Part shown: piece after piece, positions 45,901 to 57,854 of the stretch | Layout of the letters: the number at the start of each line of letters is the position of its first letter | Position numbering within the stretch: position 1 is the stretch's first letter | NCBI RefSeq assembly: GCF_011397635.1 | Contig: NC_064761.1 | Span: 42,682,143-42,746,142, forward strand | DNA from: Epinephelus fuscoguttatus | Taxonomy: Eukaryota; Chordata; Actinopteri; Perciformes; Serranidae | Reading direction: 5' to 3' | Length of the DNA: 64,000 bases | Notes under the pieces: generated by a model | Told to the model about the DNA's origin: nothing | Databases searched by the model: none | What the model saw: only the letters and a program-made list of their open reading frames with translations | Position numbers and translations under genes: made by a program

Positions 45901-46405
45901 AGGTGAGAGTGATTTGACCAGCAACAAAACCTCAGCCCCTGAGAGACAGGGACCTCCCAGCCATTCAGAGACCAAGTTTTACACTCCCCTCCCCACCAAC
46001 CCAATCTCAGAATCTTCAGAGGCAGTGTGTGCACACCAGGACCGGCCCCTCGCCTTTGACCAAACAAAGCTGGCGGTGGCGGCTGCTGCGTTCAGAGGGC
46101 CGTCAGTTCAACGAGGCTCCTCTCAAACACAGAGTCTAGCCAGGGTGCTGCAGTCCGGCCTTCCAAACCTTGTTAACGCTTCATTAAAGCAAACATTTTC
46201 AACCCACAGCACAGATGCACAGAACGATGGCAATGCAACGGTGGGATCTGAACAGAAAAGTGTCGTTCAAGATCGTAAGTCAGACTGTGAAGCAGCAGAA
46301 AGGATACATGGGAAATCATCCAGCACTGGGACAGAAGAAGAGAGGACAGGTCATGTCCTGGGACTAGATTGTTACTCTTCTTCTGATGAGGAGTGTGACA
46401 CATGA
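42989..46405 (+). CDS. ISY1-like conserved protein (309 aa, 5 exons)
   Basis: Exons: 42989-43055, 43417-43457, 43535-43609, 43698-43887, 45849-46405, all GT-AG and phase-consistent. The N-terminus (MARNEEKQQGKLNRL, then EREEGRLKD, RRP at about 32-34, KKW near 46, and a coiled coil RKIAEFQLHIEALEREY) follows the layout of ISY1, a Prp19-complex spliceosome protein that starts MARNxEK, then EEGKVKERRP and a KW. Identity is low, and the C-terminal half (exon 5, about 185 residues) is Ser/Thr/Gln-rich, probably disordered, ending in an acidic CYSSSDEECDT tail unlike ISY1. I do not recognise its standard name. The protein is likely nuclear if the ISY1 relation holds. Clean splicing, a promoter with two CACGTG boxes and codon-level order argue for a real gene. 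Intron 4 (1961 bp) contains an hAT MITE and another repeat. No canonical AATAAA was found close after the stop. Confidence 0.8.
44225..44551. mobile_element. hAT MITE with 8-bp target duplication
   Basis: A 327-bp element with ends TAGGGCTGCAACTAACGATT and, inverted, TAGCGCTGCAACGATGACTA. It is flanked by the exact 8-mer TATGGTAG at 44217-44224 and 44552-44559, the hAT signature. It lies in intron 4 of the ISY1-like gene. Confidence 0.9.
45440..45725 (-). repeat. Repeat family C, inverted copy
   Basis: Read on the minus strand, it starts AAAGGTCCATGTGTGGGATT and continues with GTGGCATCTAGC and a GTAGGCCTACG-like region; it matches 55738-55930. It ends 124 bp before the last exon of the ISY1-like gene. 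Confidence 0.65.
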
Positions 46406-48483
46406 TGCTGTTTGATCATGAAATGTAATGGTCCCTATTTCTCTACATCTTAATTACAGTGAAGTGTTTTATGAAACCTGTTGATGCGCTGTGTTCATTC
46501 AAAAGCTTCGTAAGTGGTGGCTTGTGGAGACAAAATATATTTTTATATTGTTTTCGAATGTCAGCATGAGCTAACTCTGTCATTCTAGATAGGATATTTC
46601 ATTTATTCTTTTAGTCATGTGAATCACAATTTCTCAATATGAAAATGGTATACAGAGGCTGAATATTGAAACTTTGCTCATAAGAGCTGCCGCGTAAGGA
46701 AAAAGGTACGCTTGCAAGACAGAAATGAGAAATGTCATTCATTTCAGGCTGAGATTCATTAGAATTTTCTACTCTATTTTGTAATCAGTCATCACAACCA
46801 CAACTACCTCCATTATGCAACAGAAAGAAGGGAGACTGTGAGAAACATACGGTAATCGATAGAGATACTTGCTGACTCAGTGAAACATTTTAGTCTCCTT
46901 GTCTGGTTTTATTAACTGGAGCAGCAACGGTACAGAAAACGACCTGGTTAGACCCCAAACCCCCACCCTCCCACTTAACCCACTCTTTTCTGCCACTGCT
47001 GCTACTGCTGCTGCTGCGAGGACCGCTTTCAGCATGACACTTCTGGGAAACAGACACATCAGCCTGTAGAGTGCAGACACCCTGTACATTTTATGGTTAA
47101 GCTTGACGTAGTTACCCTTTTAGTTAGTGCTCTGTATGCAGACTGCAAGGTGAGTTTCCCTTCGTCTCTGCACGGGATGGAAATGAAACTTTTGCAACAG
47201 TGGACAAAGCAGAGGCCTGAGAGCTTACTTTGCTGGTGCCACATCATGCAAAAAAAAAAAAAACTTTTACGCAATATAAAAAATTGGTTTGGCTTCACAG
47301 TTGATGTAAATCATAAGGAATCTGAAGTTTCACTGCTGCAGCAGCCTCCCCTGTACGGCTGCATAAGTTCCCATCTATGTGGTCGGAAAAGTGCCCACCA
47401 AAGCCCACTGACGGCGCTTATTAATATTCATCGGCAGTTTTTCTTTATTAATCAACTGATAAGAACTGATGTCTTTGGAAACTGATGCAACCACAATAAA
47501 AGAGCAGCACCAGTTGCCTATATCCTCCAGATGTGGCAGAGAGACCACAATGGTATTAAGTCATTAAGTGGGGAGGAAAGCAGTGTGTACATGTTCAGCT
47601 TTCCTGTAAGTGCATCTATGAGGTATCACTTGGGGTTAATTCTCACCCCTCTAAAGTATTGCTGTCTCTCACTACCAGCTTTTCTCAAGCAGGAAACAGA
47701 AACATGTCCTTTTCATGTGGCAGCAGTTTCTTCCCACCAAGAATACACCGTGTGCTACTGAAACTGCTGTCTCACTGTTTACTAACACACTGTGTCTCAT
47801 AAAGACTGGCAGAATAATAATACACTTTAATAGTAATGCTCTTTTAAATGGGTTGAATATTAAAGATGATGTTCAGAATCAGAGCATGGTTCAGATGTGA
47901 AGAAGTGCAGTGACATCACAGAGAAATCCCCATCAGTGTTAAAAAGTATGTTACCTGGGTCACAAAAACTTGTTGCGCTGCATAAGAAATGCTTGGCAGG
48001 TGACTGTGTTCGTGGTTGCTCAGTCTTTCCTTTCGTGGAATTTGTGAAAAGCTCTATTTCTGATGACTTGATGGTGGTTAGTGAGGTTACGGGTCAGCTG
48101 AAGCCTTGAGCTTCTGTTCCCTTCACACTAACAGTCCTCTGTGTGCTCTGTGCAAAGACAGCACCCAAACTGTGTCTTTAAGTTCAGTAAAGTTCTGTAG
48201 TTTCAAGTACAAACCATGCAGTAAGTCCTTATTAATGCTGTGCTGCAGTGCAGACCGGAGGAGGGGAACAGATTGATACTTTCTTGACATGTATAAGTTA
48301 ATGAGAAGTGATGTGCACTTGTCTTCAGTCCATAGTTGGTGTGGGAGGGGTTTGTGGGTGGTGAGTGACAGCTGAAGCTTTTTTTTTTTTTTTAAGACAG
48401 AGATGCTCAGACAAAAGTACACACCTCTTTCATGCAGAGGCGACAGACACACACACACTTTGTCTTACAGCAGGACCTGCACC
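46406..48483. other. Intergenic between ISY1-like gene and faslg
   Basis: No repeat of known type and no credible frame apart from short chance ones. A GGTGTGGGAGGGGTTTG patch at 48338-48354 and a poly-T run lie just upstream of faslg and may belong to its promoter. No TATA box is obvious. Confidence 0.5.
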
Positions 48484-50118
48484 ATGAGCTGTGATCAGAG
48501 CTATCCGTTCCCACAGGTGTTCCTCGTGGATGGAGGTGGAGGTCAGCAGCGCTCTGCCCACCCACCGGGTCTCATACCCTGCTGGTCCTTCCCGCCGGCC
48601 CAGGAGAGGGTGAGGAGCCGTGAGAAAAGTCGGGGCTGCATGGGAGTCAGCCCCAGTCTGGCTACAGTGGTGCTGTTGCTGTTCCTGCTGGTGTTTGCAG
48701 CCCTGGGGTTCCAAGCCTACCAGATTGAAAGAATGAAGGACAAGCTGAAGGACATGAAACTGGTAAGGGAGCACTGTGAATATGGAGTGACAATAAGAAA
48801 GCATAGAAGAGTGGTTTGAAATTTAGTAAGTGAGAGTGTGGAGATATATGATTTTGAGGCTGTGAAACTGACCACAGTGTAGAAAGTCAAGAAATAGTGA
48901 AGTGATGACTCTGTGCAAAGTACTGAAGTAATAATTGTGCAGTGGTTGCAAAGATATAATGCCAATAGGAATAGTATTGTTTTGTGTAGAATATTGCTTC
49001 TTGTGTAGTTTTAATGGGGCAAGGCTACAAATTAAAAAAAAAAAAAGGTGTCACTTCTCCCGCCTTTGCATGGAAAGGAGGTGACAGAAAGGCGTAAGGT
49101 GGGAGAGTGGAACACAGGGCTGGAAAGTTAACACTGCAAAGTTTAGTAATTGATTCACCTTTTTTTTGCCACCACTTGAGGGGTTATTATACTTCACCTC
49201 TGCTCTGACATTTAAAAATGCAAACCAAGGACTTAATCGCACCATCTGTGGTCACTGGTCCGAAGAGACAGGATATCCTCTCTATAACTTGTGCTCTGAG
49301 AGTGCTTCGAGAAGAAAGCACAAGTGTCTGTGTGATGTGGTATTGAGATTTCTCTGTTTCTCTTTCGTGTCACTAAAGGAAAAATCCATAACTACCGTGA
49401 AACCACTGGCGCATAATGAGTTCAATGCACCTGAGAAGCAAATTGGTAAATATAAACACCTCTCACGACACGTAAATTACTCCCAGTAAGATGTTCCCAG
49501 TGAATTCAAAGAAGAGGTGATGTGACTCTAATCTGACGGTTGTTGCAGGTCATAATCATGAGATGAAAAGAGAGGAGGAAGAAGACAGGACTGCAGCACA
49601 TGTGATAGGTAATATAATATTAAAAAATGCAACCTATACTCTGAATCTCTATCTTAACATCCAGCTGAAAGAGGTAACATCATTCCTCTTTTCTTGCAGG
49701 GCGCATTGAAAGTGTAACATTCCCAAAGACTTTGCGATGGAATTGGAAGACAGGTCAGGCGTTCATATCTGGAGCAGTGGCTTACAGGCCTGAAGATGGT
49801 GCCCTGCAAGTAAACCAGACTGGACTCTACCACATTTACTCTCGAGTGGAGTTGCTCTTTAGGGGCTGCTCCCCCACATCCTCTTTCGATCACACTGTGT
49901 TTGTGAGGAGAGTGGGGCACACCTCACCCCTGACCCTGATGGTGGCCCACAGAGCAGGTTTCTGCTCTCAGCAGCTGGTACACTCCTGGACCACAGAGAG
50001 TTACCTCGGCTCTGCCCTGCAGCTGCAGAAATCTGACAGAGTTTTTGTGAATGTATCTCACCCCACCCTTCTTAGTCACACACATTACGCCAACTTCTTT
50101 GGTCTCTACAAGATCTAA
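48484..50118 (+). CDS. faslg: Fas ligand, TNF superfamily member 6 (274 aa, 4 exons)
   Basis: Exons: 48484-48762, 49379-49445, 49549-49608, 49700-50118, in matching phases; four exons as in mammals. FasL is a type II membrane protein whose trimer binds Fas and triggers caspase-dependent death. The start MSCDQSYPFPQVFLVD parallels the mammalian FasL start, and ACCATG gives a good Kozak context, so the in-frame upstream ATG at 48403 is not used. The membrane segment is about residues 58-79 (SLATVVLLLFLLVFAALGFQAY). A charged stalk includes APEKQIG (110-116), a block also present in mammalian FasL. The TNF homology domain runs about 130-274 and ends FFGLYKI. Cys192 and Cys224 match the domain's disulfide pair. 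N174-Q-T and N253-V-S are glycosylation sequons. The cytosolic tail has only short PP pairs and lacks the long proline-rich SH3-binding tract of mammalian FasL. It could be another TNF ligand, but start, stalk and end all favour FasL. Confidence 0.93.
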
Positions 50119-50465
50119 AGGCTTTGTGTCTTAGTGTAGAAATTTTACCCAATGAAAGAATGTAAACTGGTCAGAGTCTCTTAGTCTGACTCATCACTTT
50201 GATGGCTGAGATGAATGTGATTGCTGTAACTGCTGCACTGAACAGCATAATACGAAACAGCTTTAAAATTAGTAGCGAAATTCTTAGAGGCAGTCTCCAC
50301 ACAAATGCATAAACAAATATTGTGCCTTTTATAAATGTTGAGAGAGTCAGTTAACACTAACACTAGTTTAGGTGTAGCAGTTTTAAAATATTTATTTTAG
50401 TGTTGATCTGACATGTATGATGTCTAAATGTGTAAGAACGTGTTATGTAATGGTTGTTGGAAGTA

Positions 50466-50471
50466 AATAAA
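50466..50471 (+). terminator. faslg poly-A signal
   Basis: AATAAA about 350 nt after the stop codon. No AATAAA occurs earlier in the 3' region. Confidence 0.7.
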
Positions 50472-50489
50472 GATAATTTAAGCAGTTTT

Positions 50490-53046
50490 ATTTGGTGAAA
50501 CAGAGTATTGCTCATCTGTCATGTAACACACCCACACGAGTTTTGTTCATGACCACTGGAAAGTATTTAGATACAGACACCAACTCAAATGTGGTTTTGC
50601 TCCTGATGATGAACTTGATTTCCATATATTCCACGGAGGTGCAGCAGAAGTCTAGCTTGGTGTTTTGAAAGATACGGTTAAACTCTCCAAAGCAGTAGTT
50701 ATCTCATGTAGGCACAAAAAACAATCTGGGTATTAAAAAGCTGAAAATGAAGCTTACAGATGACAGTGCAGTGCACTTGCATCGTTGCAGTTTTCTCTCG
50801 CAGCTTTAACACCCTCATTGTGCTGTGTATAGTACACCACAAACATTCATGTTCACGCAATGTGTGTGAAAAGACGTGCAGGCTGGGCACAGATGTGGAG
50901 AGAAGACAGGGGCAGGTTTGACGTGTGTTTCCTTCCTGTGTGAACTTCATGAGGGTCCTGCTTGTGCGCACATTGATTTTTGTGAAAGAGTTCATGCTTC
51001 CTTTAATAGTTACAGTTTACAGTTCATTTCTGTCTGCAGACCCGGAGTGCCTGGTAACAAGAGCAGAATACTTCTTTTTAACACAGACAAAGTTACGTGT
51101 TTTAGTCATTTCGGCCTAAACCACAAGGTCCCCACTGAATTTCAGTGGTTACTGATCAACAGAAACAAAAAAAGACCCCTTGTGTTCTCTTTCCCATCAG
51201 CATGTTACTACAGCAAGTTGATTCATGAGTGATATCGTGTAAAGGTGACCTGTGTTCATGCCTTTCAAGAGGGAAAAAAAAGCAACATTTCACAAAACAT
51301 ATCAACGGTTAATTTGTTATGTGAAGCTTTACTCAGTTATCGTGACACCCTTTTTCAGTAGAACCACGGATGTGAGAGTGTTCAGGGTTTTATTTAGCAA
51401 CTTTAATAACATAACTCAGTCTGAACACTTCGTCTGCAATCGACGGACTTGTGGTTGCATCTTGTTCCGATCACTTTTTACTCATCACAATACTGGCTGT
51501 TTAAAGTGAGACCCTACCACAGATCTTTCTTTTGACTCAAAATTTATCACCTCACTTAAAAAGGGGGCTGTAAAAACTTGTTTTGTATCTGTTTCCATTT
51601 CAGTCAGCCTGAAACAGCACCCTGTCAAGCGTGTTGCAATCAGACGAGGCGGCATGGCAATCCTCTTATATCGATTTTGATAATAATGGTCATTTTTGTA
51701 TGCTGTGCCAGGATGAAATGTGCAGTGTTCCATGTGAGTAACACTCATTATTCATGGACATTTCAATTTAGCATTTTGATGATTTCTTTTTTTTCACCCT
51801 TCCTCTTAATTAGAATACAGTAATTTATGTTTTTCTATGATCCCACCTGTGCACGCTGTAAGTTTCTATAGTGTATGTCCATTTGAAACTGAAGTGAAGC
51901 CAGTGGATAAAGATGTAAATAAGCACTTAACTTACGCAGACCATTTGAAGGCCAGACCAAATGTTGCAAGGCAGGTTGTTTACTGCAGAAGTTAAAAACC
52001 ACACAGCGAGATAAAGTTAAGATAGCATGATTAGAGAGAACTGTTTGGTTACTTCACAAGATATGCACTGAAGCTTCATAAACCACTAAATGGAAGGTGA
52101 AATATCCGGTTAAGCAATCACTTCAGCGTCTAATCATGACATATAAATGCTTATGTGACATTTGCACAAAAGTTAAAGCCACGATTCATAATAGAGAAGC
52201 TCATGTTTGCTACAGGCGTGAACTTGGAGTTGAAACACTGGTTTAGAGGGTGTGAGTGGGCATTTTTTCAGGTCTATCTTAAAGCAATACTGACATATGT
52301 ACATTCAAAGGGTTACTGGTTGCTGTAGTTGTTTCTCATGTCCCTATACTGGCCGTGAAGTGATCCCTTACTAATAGAAATCCAATGGAAGAGTTTGAGG
52401 TTGTTTTTCTGTGACAAATAAAAATCAAACAAATCTAATATGATATAATAAAGAGGGATTTGTATTTCTGAAAACAAACTTTCTAAGATATGCACTCATA
52501 CTAACAGCAGTTGAACTAGAATGTATTCTACTTCTTACATTGGAATTTTGCTATTAAATTGGACTTGAAAATTTTGAACCCATCATTTAAAGTTAAAATT
52601 TTGCTTCAAAACTGAGGTATTTCCTGTATATATCTCGCTATATTTTTTAGATATTATTTGTGTAATGTGTAATGTTGAAGAAGCCAGCTCTTGCGCTTCA
52701 TCAGGACTGTGTGGGTATGGATTCATCAGATATGACAATGGCCAGACAACCCACCAACTGTCATCAAACTCTGACTCAAATCCATCACCATTTTCCAACC
52801 AAACTCAACCCGCTTGAAACCAACAAGAACACATCAAAGACCAAAAAAAACAAACAAACAGAAATATTGAATAATCTGGAATTAGCAAAAAGAAAGAGAT
52901 CTAACTGTGGCAGAAAATAATATGTTAACAGTTCTTGTGGGATCCAATACTTGTAATAAGAAGGTGATTCGGCCTTTAAAGGAATCTCAATGCTACATCA
53001 TATACAGTGATATTTTGGACAATGGTGTACTGTCATGGTAATCATC
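50490..53046. other. Intergenic downstream of faslg
   Basis: No gene or repeat recognised. Open frames up to 118 codons (50876-51232) are not protein-like and lack splice support. Further TNF-type exons were looked for and not found. Confidence 0.5.
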
Positions 53047-53284
53047 AGTGCTATATCGTAGGCAACTGGACTGGCTTGTGTTTCTTGAAGACGTTCCAAG
53101 AAGCTTCTTCAGTTTTACATGACTGGTACAGAGTTGCAGGCTTTAAACCCTGTGTGTGTGTGAACCCTTACGGAGTCGTAGGGGTCACATGTGAGCTCTT
53201 AGTTTCAGAGTCGTTAAGGTTGCGGATGAGAGGCGAAACGTCTTCAAGAAACGCCAGCAAGTTCAGCTGCCTACGATATAGCAC
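53047..53284. repeat. Inverted-repeat element, ~240 bp
   Basis: AGTGCTATATCGTAGGCAAC at the left and the same word inverted (GCCTACGATATAGCACT) at the right. The arms extend about 50 bp through TTTCTTGAAGACGTT / AACGTCTTCAAGAAAC. The GAAACGTCTTCAAG word is typical of fish retroelement tails, so this may be two fragments head to head. Confidence 0.6.
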
Positions 53285-53424
53285 TTACGAATGGCGTACT
53301 TCCAACGCGAAGACGCTTTTTCAATATAACAATGGCCCTGCGCACAGTGCTGGGTCCATAAAGAATTGTGTTTCCAAGTGTGTGGGACTGGCATGTGCAG
53401 CGCCCTGACCTCAACGCAGACTTA

Positions 53425-54395
53425 GAGCCTGTTCACACGGGGTTATTAACATGAACCCTGTGATCGGATCACAAGTGCACAGCTCAAAGTCTGTTCACAC
53501 CTGGGCTTAGAATGCGTCTCCACATGCACCTCCAGTCACCGCTTGTGATCGAAACTCAATTCCCCATTCTACATGCAGATAAACTTGTATATGATTGTTA
53601 TTTGCATAGACCAAATGTGTGTTTTTTACCTGCAGCAGATTTGTGCTATACGCTCACTGGTGAGAATCCGCCCACCCACACATATAGTGACTGCTGGTAC
53701 CTACTGGTTATTAACAGGTTTAACAACAGAGTTAAGCCATGGAGGCGTCGGTGTGAGTTTGCTGGGGTTGTTTAACACCTGCTGCTGTGTAAGCTTGTGG
53801 TAACCGGTCAGACGTTAAACTGATTTTTCCCCAGGAAAAGAGCAGCTTCAGTGCAGCGTCTACTGGTGGGAGCTGATAGGCAAGAATGTCAGCTGAGTGG
53901 GCGACCCCTCCATGTGGCCCAGGACATATGAGCACACACACTGCTGAAAGATTGTGGCCATTTGTGGCCCAGGCCACCTCAGATGCAGTCTAAACCAGTG
54001 GTTTCCAACTGGTGGTGGGTCACGGGTCCACAAACGTGTCAAGTTTGTAAAAAAAAAAAAAAAACACTGTACATTTAAGTACAGTGAATTTCCAGCACAG
54101 AGTTTTTATCTGAAGTGACATATCAGCTACAGCTACTTGACAGAGACAGTAAACTAGCTTGACAACATGGCCAAACGCAAGTATGATGCTGAATGTATTA
54201 AACAGTGCGGACCTTGAGCTAATGCCTGAGGAGAAATCTGGACACCATGGCTAGACCAGTTGGGAACCACAGGATGTCAAGATGCATTGAGGACACATTT
54301 GATACACTGCCTCCTGTACTTTAAGCTGTCCACTTGTGATCTGATAACCCATGATGCATCTTAATACCAGGTGTAAACAGTGTCATAGAGGCTGA
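53425..54395. repeat. Composite repeat with an inner hAT-like element
   Basis: The outer edges GAGCCTGTTCACACGGGG and, inverted, ACTGTTTACACCTGGTATTAA resemble a fish DNA-element end pair. The inner segment 53996-54270 begins CCAGTGGTTTCCAACTGGTG and ends CCAGTTGGGAACCACAGG, hAT-type ends in inverted arrangement. No transposase and no confirmed target duplications. Confidence 0.45.
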
Positions 54396-55737
54396 ACGTA
54401 TAAACCTGTAAGCATCAGTGGCTGACCTCACTAATGTTCATGTGGCTGAACAGGAGCAAACCTCTGCACACAGGTTCAAGCACCTGATGGGCAAACTAAA
54501 AACCAGAGGAGTGGAGGCAGATCAATGCACATAGTCTTAGCGTGACCTAAAAACGTTCATATGGATTTAATCTACAGACGTCCACATATTTAAGTATGTA
54601 AGAGTCCCCGCACATCGACAAGCTGCAGATGATGCAGTATGACCCATGTTCAGCCACAGTGACGAGGAAAAGCCGGGTACCAGCTGCACCTTGTCTTTAG
54701 CTCCATCTATCAAATATTTTATGAACTGCATTTGATGCAACTTCTTATCTGAAATATGAATTATTCCTGGGCACTGCGCTGATGTTCTGCTATAACTACC
54801 AATGTCTTGCTTCATTATTACAAGAAAAATTTTGTTCTTTTTGTTCTCTATCATGAATGTGGACAGGTTTACTTAAAACTTCCAGATCTCTCACTCTACC
54901 CTTCTTTTATTTAGTCTTCAAACACTAAAAGATACGTCTGGTGTTTAAACCTATATTTCATTGCTTGTACATGAATAAAACAAACGTTAAACTCGATGGC
55001 ACCACATGCTGTAAAATGTCAGTGTTGACAAAGCTCAAACTGTACAAACAAAACTTTAATCCTTTAACTTTAAATCCTCCAAATAAATGTAAAAAATCTT
55101 TTTTTACATGTCATTATTCACTTATCATTATTATTTACATTATTTATTTTTATTTTTACATTTGCAGGTGTTTTCTCTTTTTTCTTGAGGAAAGCAAGCA
55201 AAACTTTATATAACACATTTCATTCCAAGTAGAAGCACAGTGTGCTGCACAAAGTGCGAGGTAGGAGTTACAGGCACAAAACAAAGCCAGTAACAATCCA
55301 TTGAAACTATAAAATAAAACCTCATGAAATAATTAAGATGAAGAATAAACCAATAAAAATACAAAGACGTGACACAGAACTGACAAAAAAAATGACAAAT
55401 GAATTTAAATTAAATAATAATACTGAAACTAGACTATTAAAAGAGAATAATATATATGAAATAAAAGAACGAAAATAACATTAATAGACCAATAAAAGGT
55501 GATAATAAGATAAAATAATAGATAAACCAATAAACCAGTAAAAATAAAAGCACACCTGACGAAAATGAAATTTAATTAAAAAGAGTTAACCCGGCTTATT
55601 AAATGCACAGCTAAAGAAAAAATGTCTTCAACTAAATTTTAAAAGATGAAAATTCAAATTTAATTTTAGACATTTAATTTACTATGGCTCCCGTCACTAT
55701 TGCTATCAAAACACTGCAGCAGACTGTCATGCAACAT
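54396..55737. other. Intergenic, AT-rich
   Basis: The stretch 55080-55680 is very AT-rich. No gene seen. Confidence 0.5.
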
Positions 55738-56520
55738 AAAGGAGCAGTGTGTGGGATTTAGTGGCATCTGGTGGTGAGTGTTGCAGATTGCAACCAGCTG
55801 CGAGTTCTCTGATGTGCCAAGTGTGAACTCTCGGTGGATTTCTCCAGTGGTCTTTGTTCAGGAGTTTGTTTTACCTGGACCTGAATTATCCACAGAGGTC
55901 TCCTCCTCTCTAAAACAACCATGTTATCTGGTACAATCGGGCCAAAGTCACACGCGTCACTAATGCCACTGCCAGGATAATTGGTCTCCCCACACCCAAC
56001 CTCACTGAGTTAAACATCAGGGCTATTGCACGCATTGCTACCTCAATAGAACAACACATCATGCGCCCACTTCATCACCACTGCCTCGTCCCACTGCCCT
56101 CTGGGCGCAGGTACAGAGCACTGAGGTGTAGAAGGGCTCACTTTGGGAAGAGCCAGCCATAATAGGCCTCGCTGAACAGGCCCGAGTGTACGCTGCTGTC
56201 TCCGACTGTGTGCTGTTGTACAGTATATATGATGTTGTCCATGTCGTTACTGTGTGCTGTGTGTTTGCTGTTGTCTGATAAGATACAGCGTTGTTTTTCC
56301 AAAGCTGTTCGACTCGTCACAAAGGGGCTGTCAACTACAGTGCCCGAAAGGAAAGCACTGTACTTGCCTGTTTGGTTTGTCTGTTTTGGGCTACTGTAGA
56401 AACGTGGCAGTACAACATGGTGGACTCCATGGACGAGGACCCGCTCCATATGTAGATATAAGCAGCTCATTCGAAGGTAATGAAAACACAACAGTTCTTA
56501 TTTTCAGGTGATTAAACTGT
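55738..56520 (+). repeat. Repeat family C, split by a LINE insertion
   Basis: Left part 55738-55930 starts AAAGGAGCAGTGTGTGGGAT. Right part, about 56380-56480 (TACTGTAGAAACGTGGCAG...GGACGAGGACCCGCTCC), is the continuation of the same family. The interval between holds a LINE fragment. Confidence 0.6.
55947..56162 (+). pseudogene. LINE reverse-transcriptase C-terminal fragment
   Basis: A 71-codon frame ending at the stop 56160-56162 contains ATARIIGLPTPNLTELN, RAIARIATSIEQ and LPSGRRYRALR. The order R-I-I-G...R...A...H...LPSGRRYR is the tail that follows the reverse-transcriptase domain in L2/CR1/Rex-type LINEs. The rest of the protein is missing, as expected for a 5'-truncated insertion. Confidence 0.7.
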
Positions 56521-56548
56521 AGAGAAAAGATACCTGTTATCATTTCAA

Positions 56549-56690
56549 TCTCAATTTTATTTATAAAGCCCAATATCACAAATCACAATTTGCCCCAGAG
56601 GCTTTACAACATATGACATCCCTCTGTCCTTGGACCCTCACAGCGAATAAGGATGCATCCTCCTAAATCCTACTTACTTGACCTTGAGCA
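56549..56690 (+). repeat. Repeat family B, 5' fragment
   Basis: TCAATTTTATTTATAAAGCC through TCACAGCGAATAAGGA matches the start of the 41.6-kb copy and then stops abruptly. Confidence 0.7.
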
Positions 56691-57282
56691 GCCTGAGATG
56701 GGCAGACTATGCTGGAAACTACATGAGCTCAATAGACATAATTTACAAACATTGTGACAAAACATTCAACCATATGTAGGTAATAAAATAAAATAAAATA
56801 AAACTCAGACATATTTTCGATGGTTTTACAAACTTCCTTTTATTGATTGTATCAAACTTTTGCCATGCAATTTATCTTTATGCCACTAGAGGGCGCCAAC
56901 GTGTCATCTATATCATTAATAACACGCCTCAGGCTCCTGTCACCTACCTGAGTTTGTAAGGGACCTAAATTTGAACTCAGGCTCTTTAGCTAAAGCTGGT
57001 TTCAAACTCAAGTCCCATTTGGAGCTCTTATTAAGATGAAGAGCCTCACATTTTATTGCCCCACGTATTGGTTACTATCCTGTAGCAGAAGCTGTTGGGA
57101 AATGTGTTGTTACCCAGCTGGCGAGCAGCTACATCATCTGAAGATGACAAGTGTGATCATGAAAGACTCACTACTGTGTTGGATTTAATGAACAACAGCC
57201 ACACAAGAATCACATTTTATTTTCAAAAAAGGACTTTAAAAGACGGTTTCACTGTTTCTACTTTAAGCCCTCTTAGGTTATA
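56691..57282. other. Intergenic, no gene seen
   Basis: Contains an (AAAAT)n patch near 56781-56800 and nothing else recognised. Confidence 0.45.
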
Positions 57283-57775
57283 CAGGATCTCACATAAGTG
57301 AGTACACCCCTCCCATATTTACAAATATTTCATTATATCTTTTCATGGAACAACACTATAGAAATGACACTTTGATATAACTTAAAGTTGTCAGTGTACA
57401 GCTTATAGAGTAGTATAGATTTACCTTCCTCTGAAAATTACTCAAAACACAGCCATCAACATGTAAACAGCTGGCAACATAAGTGAGTACACCCCACAGT
57501 GAACATGTCCAATTTGTGCCTAAAGTGTCAATATTTTGTGTGCCAACTATTATTATCTAGCGCTGCCTTAACCCTTTGGGCATGGAGTTCACCAGAGCTC
57601 ACAGGTTGCTTCAGGAATCCTCTCCCACTCCTCCATGATGACATCATGGAGCAGATGGATGTGAAGACACCTTGTGTCACGGATCAACTGTGTGATGTCA
57701 TCATGTCATCATGTCAATATGGACCAAAATCTCTGAGGAATGTTTCCAGCACCTTGTTGAATCTATGAAGACAGA
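57283..57775 (+). mobile_element. Tc1-like transposon, left-end fragment
   Basis: Starts AGGATCTCACATAAGTGAGT and repeats ACATAAGTGAGTACACCCC at 57479-57497, the paired direct repeats inside the inverted end of a second fish Tc1 family. It runs into degraded transposase tail sequence (CTCCCACTCCTCCATGATGA) and stops near 57775. The right half is missing. Confidence 0.65.
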
Positions 57776-57854
57776 GTAGTTGTGTGCACATCCAATCCTG
57801 CTTTAGGTCAGGTGCTGGATAATGGGGGTCCATGCAGAAAGAAAAAGAATATCC

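Noticed and set aside
48403-48483. Upstream in-frame ATG for Fas ligand
   Set aside because: Would add 27 His/Thr-rich residues from a CA-rich leader; the family start motif and Kozak context fit 48484.
50876-51823. Frames downstream of faslg considered as a second TNF ligand gene
   Set aside because: No TNF-domain motifs (GLYxxY, FFGxxxL) were found in any frame.
53007-53408. 133-codon frame
   Set aside because: Runs through the inverted repeat at 53047-53284; composition and context are those of a repeat.
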